Source: Ehretia macrophylla (taxonomy: Eukaryota; Streptophyta; Magnoliopsida; Boraginales; Ehretiaceae). From it: 64,000 nucleotides of DNA. A model generated the notes under the pieces. The model made no database searches, was not told where the DNA came from, and saw only the letters and a program-made list of their open reading frames with translations. This document shows positions 46,059 through 57,534 of the stretch, in pieces. The position numbers were made by a program, and so were the translations under genes. The stretch is taken from contig CM075770.1 in assembly GCA_037974665.1 (NCBI GenBank), positions 61,763,850 through 61,827,849 on the forward strand, in the 5' to 3' direction. Each line of letters starts with the position of its first letter. The first letter of the stretch is position 1.

Positions 46059-46874
46059 TAGGAAGGGGCTACAATTTAAAAATATAAATCAAATTGTTTA
46101 TATAAATAAAAAATTCATTTATTTAGCATAAAATTAATAATATAAATCAAAAGTTGTTTTTAGATAATATAAAACATATTTACCAAATTTAATGTTAAAT
46201 AAATTTAGTTATTTAATATAAAATTAATTAATTTATAATTTATTATAACAAATTTTAGTTTTTGAATACCATTTTGTAGCCCCGTTGTGGCGATTGGCCA
46301 CTAAACGATGACAAAAAGTAAAAGTTGGTTGCCATTTTGTCGCCAATAGATAGGAAGGGGCTATAAATTAAAAATATAAATCAAATTGTTTATATAATTA
46401 AATAAATTCATTTATTTAGAATAAAATTAATAATATTAATCAAGAGTTATTTTTAGATAATATAAAACATATTTAAAAATTTTAATGTTAAATAAATTTA
46501 GTTATTTAATATAAAATTAATTAATTTATAATTTATTATAACAAATTTTAGTTTTTGAATACCATTTTGTAGCCCCGTGGTGGCGATTGGCTACCAAACG
46601 GCGACAAAAAGTAAAAGTTGGTGGCCATTTTATCGCCAATAGATAGGAAGGGGCTACAAATTAAAAATATAAATCAAATTGTTTATATAAATAAATAAAT
46701 TCATTTATTTAGAATAAAATTAATAATATAAATCAAAAGTTGTTTTTAGATAATATAAAACAGATTTACAAAATTTAATGTTAAATAAAATAATTTATTT
46801 AATATAAAATTAATTAATTTGTAATTTATTATAACAAATTTTAGTTTTTTGAATACTATTTTTTACCCCCGTTG
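46059..46874. repeat. Satellite-like array, about 2.8 monomers
   Basis: It continues the array broken at 41230. Cores occur near 46290 and 46580, ending in a third core at ...CCCGT (46870-46874), the target duplication of solo LTR H. Confidence 0.88.
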
Positions 46875-46963
46875 TGTTACCCAAGACCTAGCATGTAGTG
46901 AATAGTGTCTATTTGCATATATTTATGTGTTAATTTAATTGATTGGTTGAATTTAAGTGTTTA

Positions 46964-46970
<7 letters not shown>

Positions 46971-47004
<34 letters not shown>
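46971..47004. repeat. TA dinucleotide microsatellite (17 units)
   Basis: Uninterrupted TA repeat in the U3-like part of solo LTR H. It is absent from F1 and F2. Confidence 0.95.
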
Positions 47005-47007
<3 letters not shown>

Positions 47008-50000
47008 ACTTTACTTTTAGTATTTCTTTAAATGTGTAATTAACAATTAATTAAATTATATAAATTCTTACTCTTTTTTTTTGTTCTTTGTAAAATGTGA
47101 TGTTACTTTTTTATGTCTAATAGATTAGTTTTCATCATTTTAAAATGAGCCCCAAGTCCGGGGTGATTTTTTAAGTACGTTATTTTTTTAAATTTTAAAT
47201 TTTATTTTCATTATATGTTTATTTTCATGCATACATTGATAATTTTTATGTGTATGGTACTTCGGTAAGGTTGGTAGAAAATTGATTTGTATAACAAAGG
47301 AATAGTGTTCGGGGTGTAAAATTTGACTATTTTATTTTTTAAAATTTATATTTTTTCCTTATTACTTATCTTATTAGACGTATTTCGTCCAGTGGAACTA
47401 TATGCATAACATGTCGAGAACGTGAGATATAAAAATATTAGTGTCCTGAATGAATAGAGTTACGAAAGAATAGTAACTTTTTGTAGAATTTTTATTTGGG
47501 CCTTTAGAGATTTTAGCTAACGTTGGACCTTTGGTTACCATTTTAATTAATTCAACTAAGCCCATTTAGCAAGCCCAAGCCCATTGTAAGTCATTAGTTA
47601 GCTTTTATTAGTTATTTGAAGATCAAAAATCAAAAATCAAAAAAAAGATGAAGAAATCGTGAAAGGCAGAGAGAAAAAAGGGAGAAGAGAAAGTTCACCT
47701 AGGGCTCAATCTTTGATGCTATCCAAGTGTTTTCCAAGCAAATTCAAGCTATGATCTTGCTCAACTAAGGACCTAGGTGAGGGCTAGCATCTCTTTGTGC
47801 ATTATTTTTGCTTGTTCTTGATTTTTTTAAGTTTGTTTCAAAGTAGACAAAAGTGGAAATGTGTTCTTTTACATATCTAGCTTGTGTATTAGAGTTCATA
47901 ATGTTGTAGGAGTGTTCTTTTGCTAGCATATGAAGTTTTTGTGGTAGTTTACTGATAGAATAAAATTTAGTTAGTTAAATGTAAAATGGTAGACAAAGTG
48001 TTTGTTTAAATGCATAAATGAAGTGTAGAATGTTATATAGGCTAAAGTAATGGTTATTTTTTGCTCAAATACAAGAAATAACAAGAAGATGATAAGCAAG
48101 CAAAATTCGGATTTGGACACTTCACTACCCCTAACTTCCGAAGTAGTTTTGATATAGCAAATGTGCTTAGAATTGAACAAAATTTATATGGCAGCTAGAT
48201 TAGACAGTTAAGAACAAATGTTAATTTAAAGCTAAGGCAAATTCTAACGTTTTGACCCCGCAATTTAGCTATTTCCGAAATGTGTCTGAAAATTGCTGGT
48301 GCAGGGGGCACTTCGCATAGTTTTACGGAAAAGGTCATAACTTGTGGAATTTAGATCGGAATTGAGTTCCGCTTGAGGCTAAAGTCATCTAAACTCAAAT
48401 AGCTACGTTTATAAATAAAAATCAGTCAGTTTTGAGGACTATAAAATAGGTAAATAAATAAATAAATTTAAGCATCGGCAAGAAATTGAAAGATGTTTTA
48501 GCTAGTTGATGATTGACATTAATGATTGTGATTGCTAGATAGTAAAATTATGGATTCTTATTGTGTATATGTGTATATTGGATTTAAATGATGGTTATAA
48601 AATATTCAATATGATTTATTAGGTGTTATGTTACCAATGTGGTATTTTGGTATTGATTGTTAATTAAATGAGAATTCTAGTGTTTTGGTTGTTGTTGTGT
48701 TAGGAGTAGGAGATAATAGATATTGCATGTTCAGTGTTTGAAAGAATGCTTGTAAGAAGATTATGGGAGCTCAAGAAGAAATTAGCTAGCATGTATGTTC
48801 ATAAATATACAAGATTGGAGTTTTAGTTAGCTCTCACTATATATATTGGAATTTCGAGTAAATGAACTAACTACACCATGTGTACGTGTATGTGTGTTAA
48901 ATTGAGGCTTCAATTAGGTGCTTTAGACATTAGTGGAACTAGTCATAGGCTCACGTGAGATTGAATTCCTCGAAAATGTGCTAAAATGCAAATTTAGTAA
49001 TCTTTAAAAAGAGGACTTTTTCCGTTGTGCAATCCGGGCAAGTTTGGGCTATGGTTTGGATATCCTTGGGATAAGGAAGCACTTTTGGTGCTTTCGTTAC
49101 GTGAAATTGGGGCTCGATTTGTATAGTTGTAGTTAAAACCCGCTCGGGGCCTTCCCGAGCTTTTGCTTCTAAAATGGGTTTTTATGATCTTAATAGGTGT
49201 CTCTTGGCTTGGTTGGGAATGTAGTATGGTTAGGTTGAGGGTTGGTACCGTTGAAATGCACTTAAGAGAAGAAAAGCTTGGTTAAGAAAGGGGAAAAATG
49301 TAGTAATTGGCTTCTTTGGCGTACCTAGAGCTTGCTATTGTGTTGTCGCATACTATTGTGTTTATCTAAAGCTAATTGAGCTATTTGAATTGGATTTTGG
49401 GTGAAGTTGTGTTGGTTGCCTCTTTTTGGGATTATATAGTTATCTCGTGCATATGTTGGTTATAATGTGTTTGTGTGAGGGCAGCCAGTTGGGTTGCCAT
49501 ACTCCTTTTCTTCTTCTTTTAATTATATTGGTAATATAGGAAATGTGTTAGCTTGATAAAAGTTGGTATTGACTTGTGAAATATTTTCTTTAACTTGAGT
49601 TGTTGTGGGTGTTGAGATAGGATTGTCTTATTTTTGAGTTGTTATCAAGTCAAAGTTGAAATTGTTGATAGATAAGTTTCTCTACTTCTTGTCCAACTTG
49701 TGAAAAATTGAACTATAAATTTTGTTAGAGCTTGTTATGCTAGTCAAGTTTATGAATTTTCTTAACTTGTATTTAGCTAATGAATCTAATAAATTATGAT
49801 AGTTTAATGGAGTTATTAACTAGCTAAAGGAAGAATGTTGCTAAGCTTCATTTAGGGACAAGTTATGGCCTTTGGAAGAGAATAATGCATGTGTATTTCA
49901 TAATCATGCAGTAGTAAGCTATAGTTAAACTTAACTTGCACTTAAATTCTAGTATACTAGTTGAATATATATTTTCTTGAGTGGCTAATAAGTTATATTT

Positions 50001-50683
50001 AAGGTAGTATTCGATATCAAGGAGTTAATGGTGTTCATAGAAGAAGGTTACGTCGGAATTATGTAAAAGGGTATTTTAACCTTTTTACTTGCTATACATA
50101 ATGACCCTAATCCTCTAATCATTGTTGTGTAGTAAAGTGTTGTAAGGATTTTAATTTATATTATTGATGGGTTTAGCGAATGCTTTCCCTTTGGGTTGTT
50201 AATAGGTTAAAAGATAAAAGTATTAATTGAGCCTAACCTCCATTTTGGCTATTAACTTCCAAATGAAATAACTCTAGCTTTAAGTTCAAGTTAATAATTT
50301 TAGAAGCATTAGTTAATCAGTTAATTTATCTTCTTGTTCTCTTTCCCTTTAATGCAATATAATGTATTTATGTGTTGTAATAGTGCTTTATGTGTTGGTT
50401 AAAAGTCATAGTTAAGGTTAACTTGCTATTGGCCTAATTCTTTTAAATGTTATACTTATATGAACAAGTAGGGTTTACACATCTGAACTAATTCAAGGAG
50501 GCTGGAGTGAATCCAATTATACTCTTGCATAATTAACCTAATCCAAGGTGAGGGAGTTTTCATCCTTTTTTTGTACATGTTAACTTATTTTATTGGTTAT
50601 AGATTGTATGATTAGTAATTGAAATAATTTATATATACTACTTACTCGCTATCATGTGTTTTCTCATGTTATTTGTGTTTAAT

Positions 50684-50975
50684 TGCGAGGGCGGCCTACT
50701 TTGTCATCCCTCTTATGTGATCTTTGATATTCTTGATTCTCGTGATCTTGTCTCGGGGTTGCGCAACCTTTTTCGGATATGGTAACGTCGAGAAACACGG
50801 ACGGCAGGCTTGCCGTGCTCCCTCGACTACCATGGTGCTTATTCCCTTCTCGTTGAGGCATACTCCACTACCCCAGAGGCGTGGTTCACCTGCTGGGCAT
50901 GGACCTACCTCAGGAGAAAGGGTCGTAGGATCGGGATACATCCGAAGTATCCCAACTTGTTAGAGTAAGGGTTTG
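50684..50975 (+). repeat. Conserved GC-rich LTR module (reference copy)
   Basis: About 290 bp of GC-richer sequence shared by otherwise diverged LTRs. It opens with GAGGG...CCCTC able to pair, has the 12-bp palindrome GGTTGCGCAACC and an ACCATGGT palindrome, and ends with GGGATAC/GTATCCC-type arms around a 7-nt loop (some copies altered). Other copies: 3216-3500, 5007-5310, 14431-14730, 18722-19010, 55806-56100 and 62103-62390 (plus); 27605-27890, 42070-42360 and 45008-45300 (minus); a remnant is at 25968-26000. Both strands are open to translation, but changes ignore codon position, so I read it as an RNA/DNA element rather than a gene. Confidence 0.75.
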
Positions 50976-51814
50976 CCGGCACTTGCGTGAAGTTCGTGGT
51001 TCGTGGCTCGTGATTGAAGACTTGAAGTGGAACCGTATCCTTTTTAATGTGGTTAACTACTTGTTATTGAATCTTGTTGTTTATGTTATATATAAGATTT
51101 CTTGTATTTGCATATCATAATGCACGCTCGGTATGTTGCATAACCTCCTTCACTGAGTAACTTAGTTACTCATTCTTCTTTTCAACATATTTCAGGAAAA
51201 GCTGAAGATTGGATTGCCTCATGTGCGACCTGCTTGCTCTATAAATGTGTAAAATATGGAAGAATGTGATCATGATATACTTGTATTGTATTTGAGACTT
51301 TGTGTCCATGTATGTATTTATGTTATATCAAGGAATGTAATATTAAAGTTTTAGTTTGTTTGATGATTATGTACTAGTGGGCTTGTAATATCTTCTATTT
51401 GCTTTACTTTATTACTTAGTAGTGCATGCTTGTGTGGACGATGAAAACTAGTTATTTGGTTGGACACAAATTATAAGAAAGCTCGATTGATAGTATAAAG
51501 TGGTATGATAAGTGGAATAAAAAGATAGAACTTCAATGGATTTAATTTTGCATGCTTGTGTGATACGATGTGGGGTTCCAAGGCTCGGATGGCCTTGAGG
51601 AGCTGGTTGACTTTATGAATCTTGAAAGTTAGGTTGTATGAATGGTTGATTGTGATTCAGGACTTGTATATGACTGTTGGCAGGTTTCTAGATAGACCTA
51701 CATATAGGGAAAACTCCGTCCGAATTCCTAAAATTTTGTGCCTGGGTTTGGATTTGGGTTGAGAATAGCATGGTTGTTAGAGTCTCCGGTCTCGTGAGGG
51801 ATCGGGGCATTACA

Positions 51815-52411
51815 CCCGTGGTAGCCATTGGCCACCAAACGGTGACAAAAAATAAAAGTTTGGTGGCCATTTGGTCGCTAATAGATATGAAGGGGCTACA
51901 AATTAAAAATATAAATCAAATTGTTTATATACTTAAATAAATTCATTTATTTAGAATAAAATTAATAATATAAATCAAAAGTTATTTTTAGATAATATAA
52001 AACATATTTACAAAATTTAATGTTAAATAAATTTAGTTATTTAATATAAAATTAATTAATTTATAATTTATTATAACAAATTTTATTTTTTCAATACCAT
52101 TTTGTAGCCCCGTGGTGGCGATTGGCCGCCAAACGGCGACAAAAAGTAAAAGTTTGGTGGCCATTTTGTCGCCAATAGATAGGAAGGGGCTACAAATTAA
52201 AAATATAAATCAAATTGTTTCTATAAATAAATAAATTCATTTATTTAGAATAAAATTAATAATATAAATCAAAAGTTGTTTTTAGATAATATAAAACATA
52301 TTTACAAAATTTAATGTTAAATAAATTAAGTTGTTTAATATAAAATTAATTAATTTATAATTTATTATAAAAAATTTTAGTTTTTGAATACCATTTTGTA
52401 GCCCCGTGGTG
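51815..52411. repeat. Two-monomer satellite spacer between H and F1
   Basis: 597 bp: one monomer of the TATACTTAAATAAATTC subtype followed by one of the TTTTGTCGCCAATAGATAGG subtype, the same dimer order seen at 6980, 7861 and 9039. Confidence 0.9.
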
Positions 52412-55400
52412 TGTGACACCCCGACCTGTGCATATAATTATTTTATTAATATGCATATATTTATATGTCTACTTTAATTATTTATATATATTTGTTTGCA
52501 TAAAATATCATATTTTTGGATTACGTGCATCTATTTCGTTTAACGTGCATTTATGTGCATTCATGTGCATTTAAGAGTTTAAGTAATGTAGACATTATTT
52601 AAGTGTTATCAATTTGCAAATAGAAACTAGATTTGTTAGATTTCAACTAAATGTCAAACTAGTAAATATCAAATTAGTTAAATGGGCAAGATAGACTTTT
52701 GAGTCATTATAAAAAATCCTACCAAATTTTGACCTTAATTAAAACAAATAAACTACACAAAATACACACACACAACACGTTTCAGCACACACACATACAA
52801 TTCAGCACACACACACGCAGGGAGAGAAGGAAAAGAAGAAAACAAGGAAGAAGAAGAAGACAGCTTTATAAGATCAATTTTCATGTCATTCTTCATGTCT
52901 AGGTGAGGGAATTCATATTATTTGCATTATATTCAGCTATATGTATGCATGCTATGTTTTATGTAAGTGTTCAAAGATGTTGGAAATGTATGTTTAGCTA
53001 AAGTATTAGTATGCTAAAGGTTGTAGGAACTCACTAGTGCTCATAGAATGAACTCTTGCATGCTATATTTAGTTGTAGAGTTGCTTTGTTAACTAAGTGT
53101 AATTGTGTGGTTTAGGTGTTTGTTAAATGTCCTAAATGAATTTTAGGAATGTTATATAGGCTAAAGTAATGGTTATTGTTGGCTCAAATGCAACAAATAA
53201 CAAGAAGCAGATAAGCAAGCAAATTTCGGATTTGGACACTGCACTGCCCCTGACTTCCAAAGTAGTTTTGGTATAGCAAACGTGCTTAGAATTGAATGAA
53301 ATTTATATGGAAGCTAAATTAGACAGTTAAGAACAAATGTTAATTTCTAGAGCTAAGGCAAATTCTAACGTTTTGATCCTGCGATTTAGCTATTTCCGAA
53401 ATGTGTCTGAAAATCGCTGGTGCAGGGGGCACTTCGCGCAGTTGCACGAAAAATGTCATAACTTGTGGAATTTTGATCGGAATTGAGTTCTTCTTGAGGC
53501 TAAAGTCATCTACACTCAAAGATTTATGTTTATAAATAAAAATCAGTCAGTTTGGAGGACTATAGCCTAGGTAACTAAATAAATAAATTTAAGCATCTGC
53601 AAGAAATTGAAAGATGTTTTAGCTAGTTGATGATTGACATTAATGATTGTGATTGCTAGATAGTAAAATTATGGATTCTCATTGTGTAGATGTGTATATT
53701 GGAGTTAAATGATGGTTATAAGATATTCAATATGATTTATTAGGTGTTATGTTAGCAATGTGGTATTTTGGTGTTGATTGTTAGTTAAATGAGAATTCTA
53801 GTGTTGTGGTTGTTGTTGTGTTAGGAGTGGGAGATAATAGATATTGCATGTTCAATGTTTGAAAGAATGCTTGTAAGAAGATTATGGGAGCTCAAGAAGA
53901 AATTAGCTAGCATGTATGTTCATAAATATACAAGATTTGGAGTTTTAGTTAGCTCTCACTATATATATTGGAATTTCGAGTAAATGAACTAACTACACCA
54001 TGTGTACGTGTATGTGTGTTAAATTGAGGCTTCAATTAGGTGCTTTAGACATTAGTGGAACTAGTCATAGGCTCACGTGGGATTGAATTCCTCGAAAATG
54101 TGCTAAAATGCAAATTTAGTAATCTTTAAAAAGAGGACTTTTTCCCTTGTGCAATCCAGGCAAGTTTGGGCTATGGTTTGGATATCCTTGGGATAAGGAA
54201 GCACTTTTGGTGCTTTCGTTACGCGAAATTGGGGCTTGGTTTGTATAGTTGTAGTTAAAACCCGCTCGGGGCCTTCCGAGTTTTTGCTTCTAAAATGGGT
54301 TTTTATGATCTTAATAGGTGTCTCTTGGCTTGGTTGGGAATGTAGTATGGTTAGGTTGAGGGTTGGTACCGTTGAAATGCACTTAAGAGAAGAAAAGCTT
54401 GGTTAAGAAAGGGGGAAAATGTAGTAATTGGCTTCTTTGGTGTACCTAGAGCTTGCTATTGTGTTGTCGCATACTATTGTGTTTATCTAAAGCTAATTGA
54501 GCTATTTGAATTGGATTTTGGGTGAAGTTGTGTTGGTTGCCTCTTTTTGGGATTATATAGTTATCTCGTGCATATGTTGGTTATAATGTGTTTGTGTGAG
54601 GGCAGCCAGTTGGGTTGCCATACTCCTTTTATTCTTCTTTTAATTATATTGGTAATATAGGAAATGTGTTAGCTTGATAAAAGTTGGTATTGACTTGTGA
54701 AATATTTTCTTTAACTTGAGTTGTTGTGGGTGTTGAGATATGATTGTCTTATTTTTGAGTTGTTATCAAGTCAGTGTTGAAATTGTTGATAGATAAGTTT
54801 CTCTACTTCTTGTCCAACTTGTGAAAAATTGAACTATAAATTTTGTTAGAGCTTGTTATGCTAGTCAAGTTTATGAATTTTCTTAACTTGTATTTAGCTA
54901 ATGAATCTAATAAATTATGATAGTTTAATGGAGTTATTAACTAGCTAAAGGAAGAATGTTGCTAAGCTTCATTTAGGGACAAGTTCTGGCCTTTGGAAGA
55001 GAATAATGCATGTGTATTTCATAATCATGCAGTAGTAAGCTATAGTTAAACTTAACTTGCACTTAAATTCTAGTATACTAGTTGAATATATCTGTTCTTG
55101 AGTAGCTAATAAGTTATATTTAAGGTAGTATTCGATATCAAGGAGTTACTGGTGTCCATAGAAGAAGGTTACGTCGGAATTATGTAAAGGGGTATTTTAA
55201 CATTTTAACTTGCTATACATAATGACCCTAATCCTCTAATCATTGTTGTGTAGTAAAGTGTTGTAAGGATTTTAATTTATATTATTGATGGGTTTAGCGA
55301 ATGCTTTCCCTTTGTGTTGTTAATAGGTTAAAAGATAAAAGTATTAATTGAGCCTAACCTCCATTTTGGCTATTAACTTCCAAATGAAATAACTCTAGCT

Positions 55401-56938
55401 TGAAGTTCAAGTTAATAATTTTAGAAGCATTAGTTAATCAGTTAACTTATCTTCTTGTTCTCTTTCCCTTTAATGCAATATAATGTATTTATGTGTTGTA
55501 ATAGTGCTTTATGTGTTGGTTAAAAGTCATAGTTAAGGTTAACTTGCTATTGGCCTAATTCTTTTAAATGTTATACTTATATGAACAAGTAGGGTTTACA
55601 CATCTGAACTAATTCAAGGAGGCTGGAGTGAATCCAATTATACTCTTGCATAATTAACCTAATCCAAGGTGAGGGAGTTTTCATCCTTTTTTTGTACATG
55701 TTAACTTATTTTATTGGTTATAGATTGTATGATTAGTAATTGAAATAATTTATATGTACTACTTACTCGCTATCTTGTGTTTTCTCGTGTTATTTGTGTT
55801 TAATTGTGAGGGCGGCCTACTTTGTCATCCCTCTTATGTGATCTTTGCTATTCTTGATTCTCATGATCTTGTCTTGGGGTTGCGCAACCTTTTTTGGATA
55901 TGGTAACGTTGAGAAACACGGGCAACGTCGGGCTTGCCGTTCTCCCTTGACTACCATGGTGCTTATTCCCTTCTCGCTGAGGCATACTCCACTACCCCAG
56001 AGGTGTGGTTCACCTGCTGGGCATGGACCTACCTCAGGAGAAAGGGTCGTAGGATCGGGATACATCCGAAGTATCCCAACTTGTTAGAGTATGGGTTTGC
56101 CGACACTTGCGTGAAGTTCGTGGTTCGTGGCTCGTAATTGAAGACTTGAAGTGGAACCGTATCCTTTTTAATGTGGTTAACTACTTGTTATTGAATCTTG
56201 TTGTTTATGTTATATATAAGATTTCTTGTACTTGCATATCATAATGCACGCTCGGTATGTTGCATCACTTCCTTCACTGAGTAACTTAGTTACTCATTCT
56301 TCTTTTCAACATATTTCAAGAAAAGCTGAAGATTGGATTGCCTCATGTGCGACCTGCTTGCTCTATCAATGTGTAAAACATGGAAGAATGTGATCATGAT
56401 ATACTTGTATTGTATTTGAGACTTTGTGTCCATGTATGTATTGATGTTATATCAATGAATGTAATATTAAAGTTTTAGTTTGTTTGATGATTAGGTACTA
56501 GTGGGCTTGTAATATCTTCTATTTGCTTTACTTTATTACTTAGTAGTGCATGCTTGTGTGGACGATGAAAACTAGTTAGTTGGTTGGACACAAATTATAA
56601 GAAAGCTCGATTGATAGTATAGAGTGGTATGATAAGTGGAATAAAAAGATAGAACTTCAATGGATTTAATTTTGCATGCTTGTGTGATACGATGTGGGGT
56701 TCCAAGGCTCGGATGGCCTTGAGGAGCTGGTTGACTTTATGAATCTTGAAAGTTAGGTTGTATGAATGGTTGATTGTGATTCAGGACTTGTATATGACTG
56801 TTGGCAGGTTTCTAGATAGACCTACATATAGGGAAAACTCCGTCCGAATTCCTAAAATTTTGTGCCTGGGTTTGGATTTGGGTTGAGAATAGCATGGTTG
56901 TTAGAGTCTCCGGTCTCGTGAGGGATCGGGGCATTACA
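52412..56938 (+). mobile_element. LTR F1 (4,527 bp), part of 5.12-kb tandem duplication
   Basis: It starts TGTGACACCCCGACC and ends GGGGCATTACA. The flanks CCCGTGGTG (left) and CCCGTGGTGCCC (right) repeat nine bases rather than the usual five. Together with the preceding spacer it forms a 5,124-bp unit that recurs from 56939. Landmarks: TATA-like box (52708-52716), AC-rich tract (52750-52818), GAA-rich tract (52820-52861), donor-like CTAG|GTGAGG (52912), GC-rich module (55806-56100) and hairpin (56703). Confidence 0.85.
52708..52716 (+). promoter_or_regulatory. Candidate LTR TATA box
   Basis: TATAAAAAA lies about 40-60 bp upstream of the AC-rich tract. The same box is at 57831 in F2. It would place transcription start near 52740. 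Position and conservation are the only evidence. Confidence 0.45.
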
Positions 56939-57534
56939 CCCGTGGTGCCCATTGGCCACCGAACGGCGACAAAAAGTAAAAGTTTGGTGGCCATTTGGTC
57001 GCCAATAGATATGAAGGGGCTACAAATTAAAAATATAAATCAAATTGTTTATATACTTAAATAAATTCCTTTATTTATAATAAAATTAATAATATAAATC
57101 AAAAGTTATTTTCAGATAATATAAAACATATTTACAAAATTTAATGTTAAATAAATTTAGTTATTTAATATAAAATTAATTAATTTATAATTTATTATAA
57201 CAAATTTTATTTTTTCAATACCATTTTGTAGCCTCGTGGTGGCGATTGGCCGCCAAATGGCGACAAAAAGTAAAAGTTTGGTGGCCATTTTGTCGCCAAT
57301 AGATAGGAAGGGGCTACAAATTAAAAATATAAATCAAATTGTTTCTATAAATAAATAAATTCATTTATTTAGAATAAAATTAATAATATAAATCAATATT
57401 TGTTTTTAGATAATTTAAAACATATTTACAAAATTTAATGTTAAATAAATTAAGTTGTTTAATATAAATTAATTAATTTATAATTTATTATAACAAATTT
57501 TAGTTTTTGAATACCATTTTGTAGCCCCGTGGTG
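56939..57534. repeat. Two-monomer satellite spacer between F1 and F2
   Basis: 596 bp, a near copy of 51815-52411 with the same subtype order. It differs by scattered substitutions and single-base indels. Confidence 0.9.

Larger units (their letters stand above)
46875..51814 (+). mobile_element. Solo LTR H (4,940 bp), mosaic
   Basis: It starts TGTGTTACCCAAGACC and ends ATCGGGGCATTACA, with CCCGT on both sides (46870-46874, 51815-51819). The first ~1.07 kb is unlike LTRs F1/F2. A short middle part (about 47945-48050) resembles the LTR at 1195-1290, and from about 48060, most closely from 48450, it is nearly identical to F1. It contains donor-like CTAG|GTGAGG (47776), a purine-rich tract (47640-47692), the GC-rich module (50684-50975), acceptor-like TTTCAG|GAAAAG (51195) and the CAAGGC hairpin (51579). 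Confidence 0.85.
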
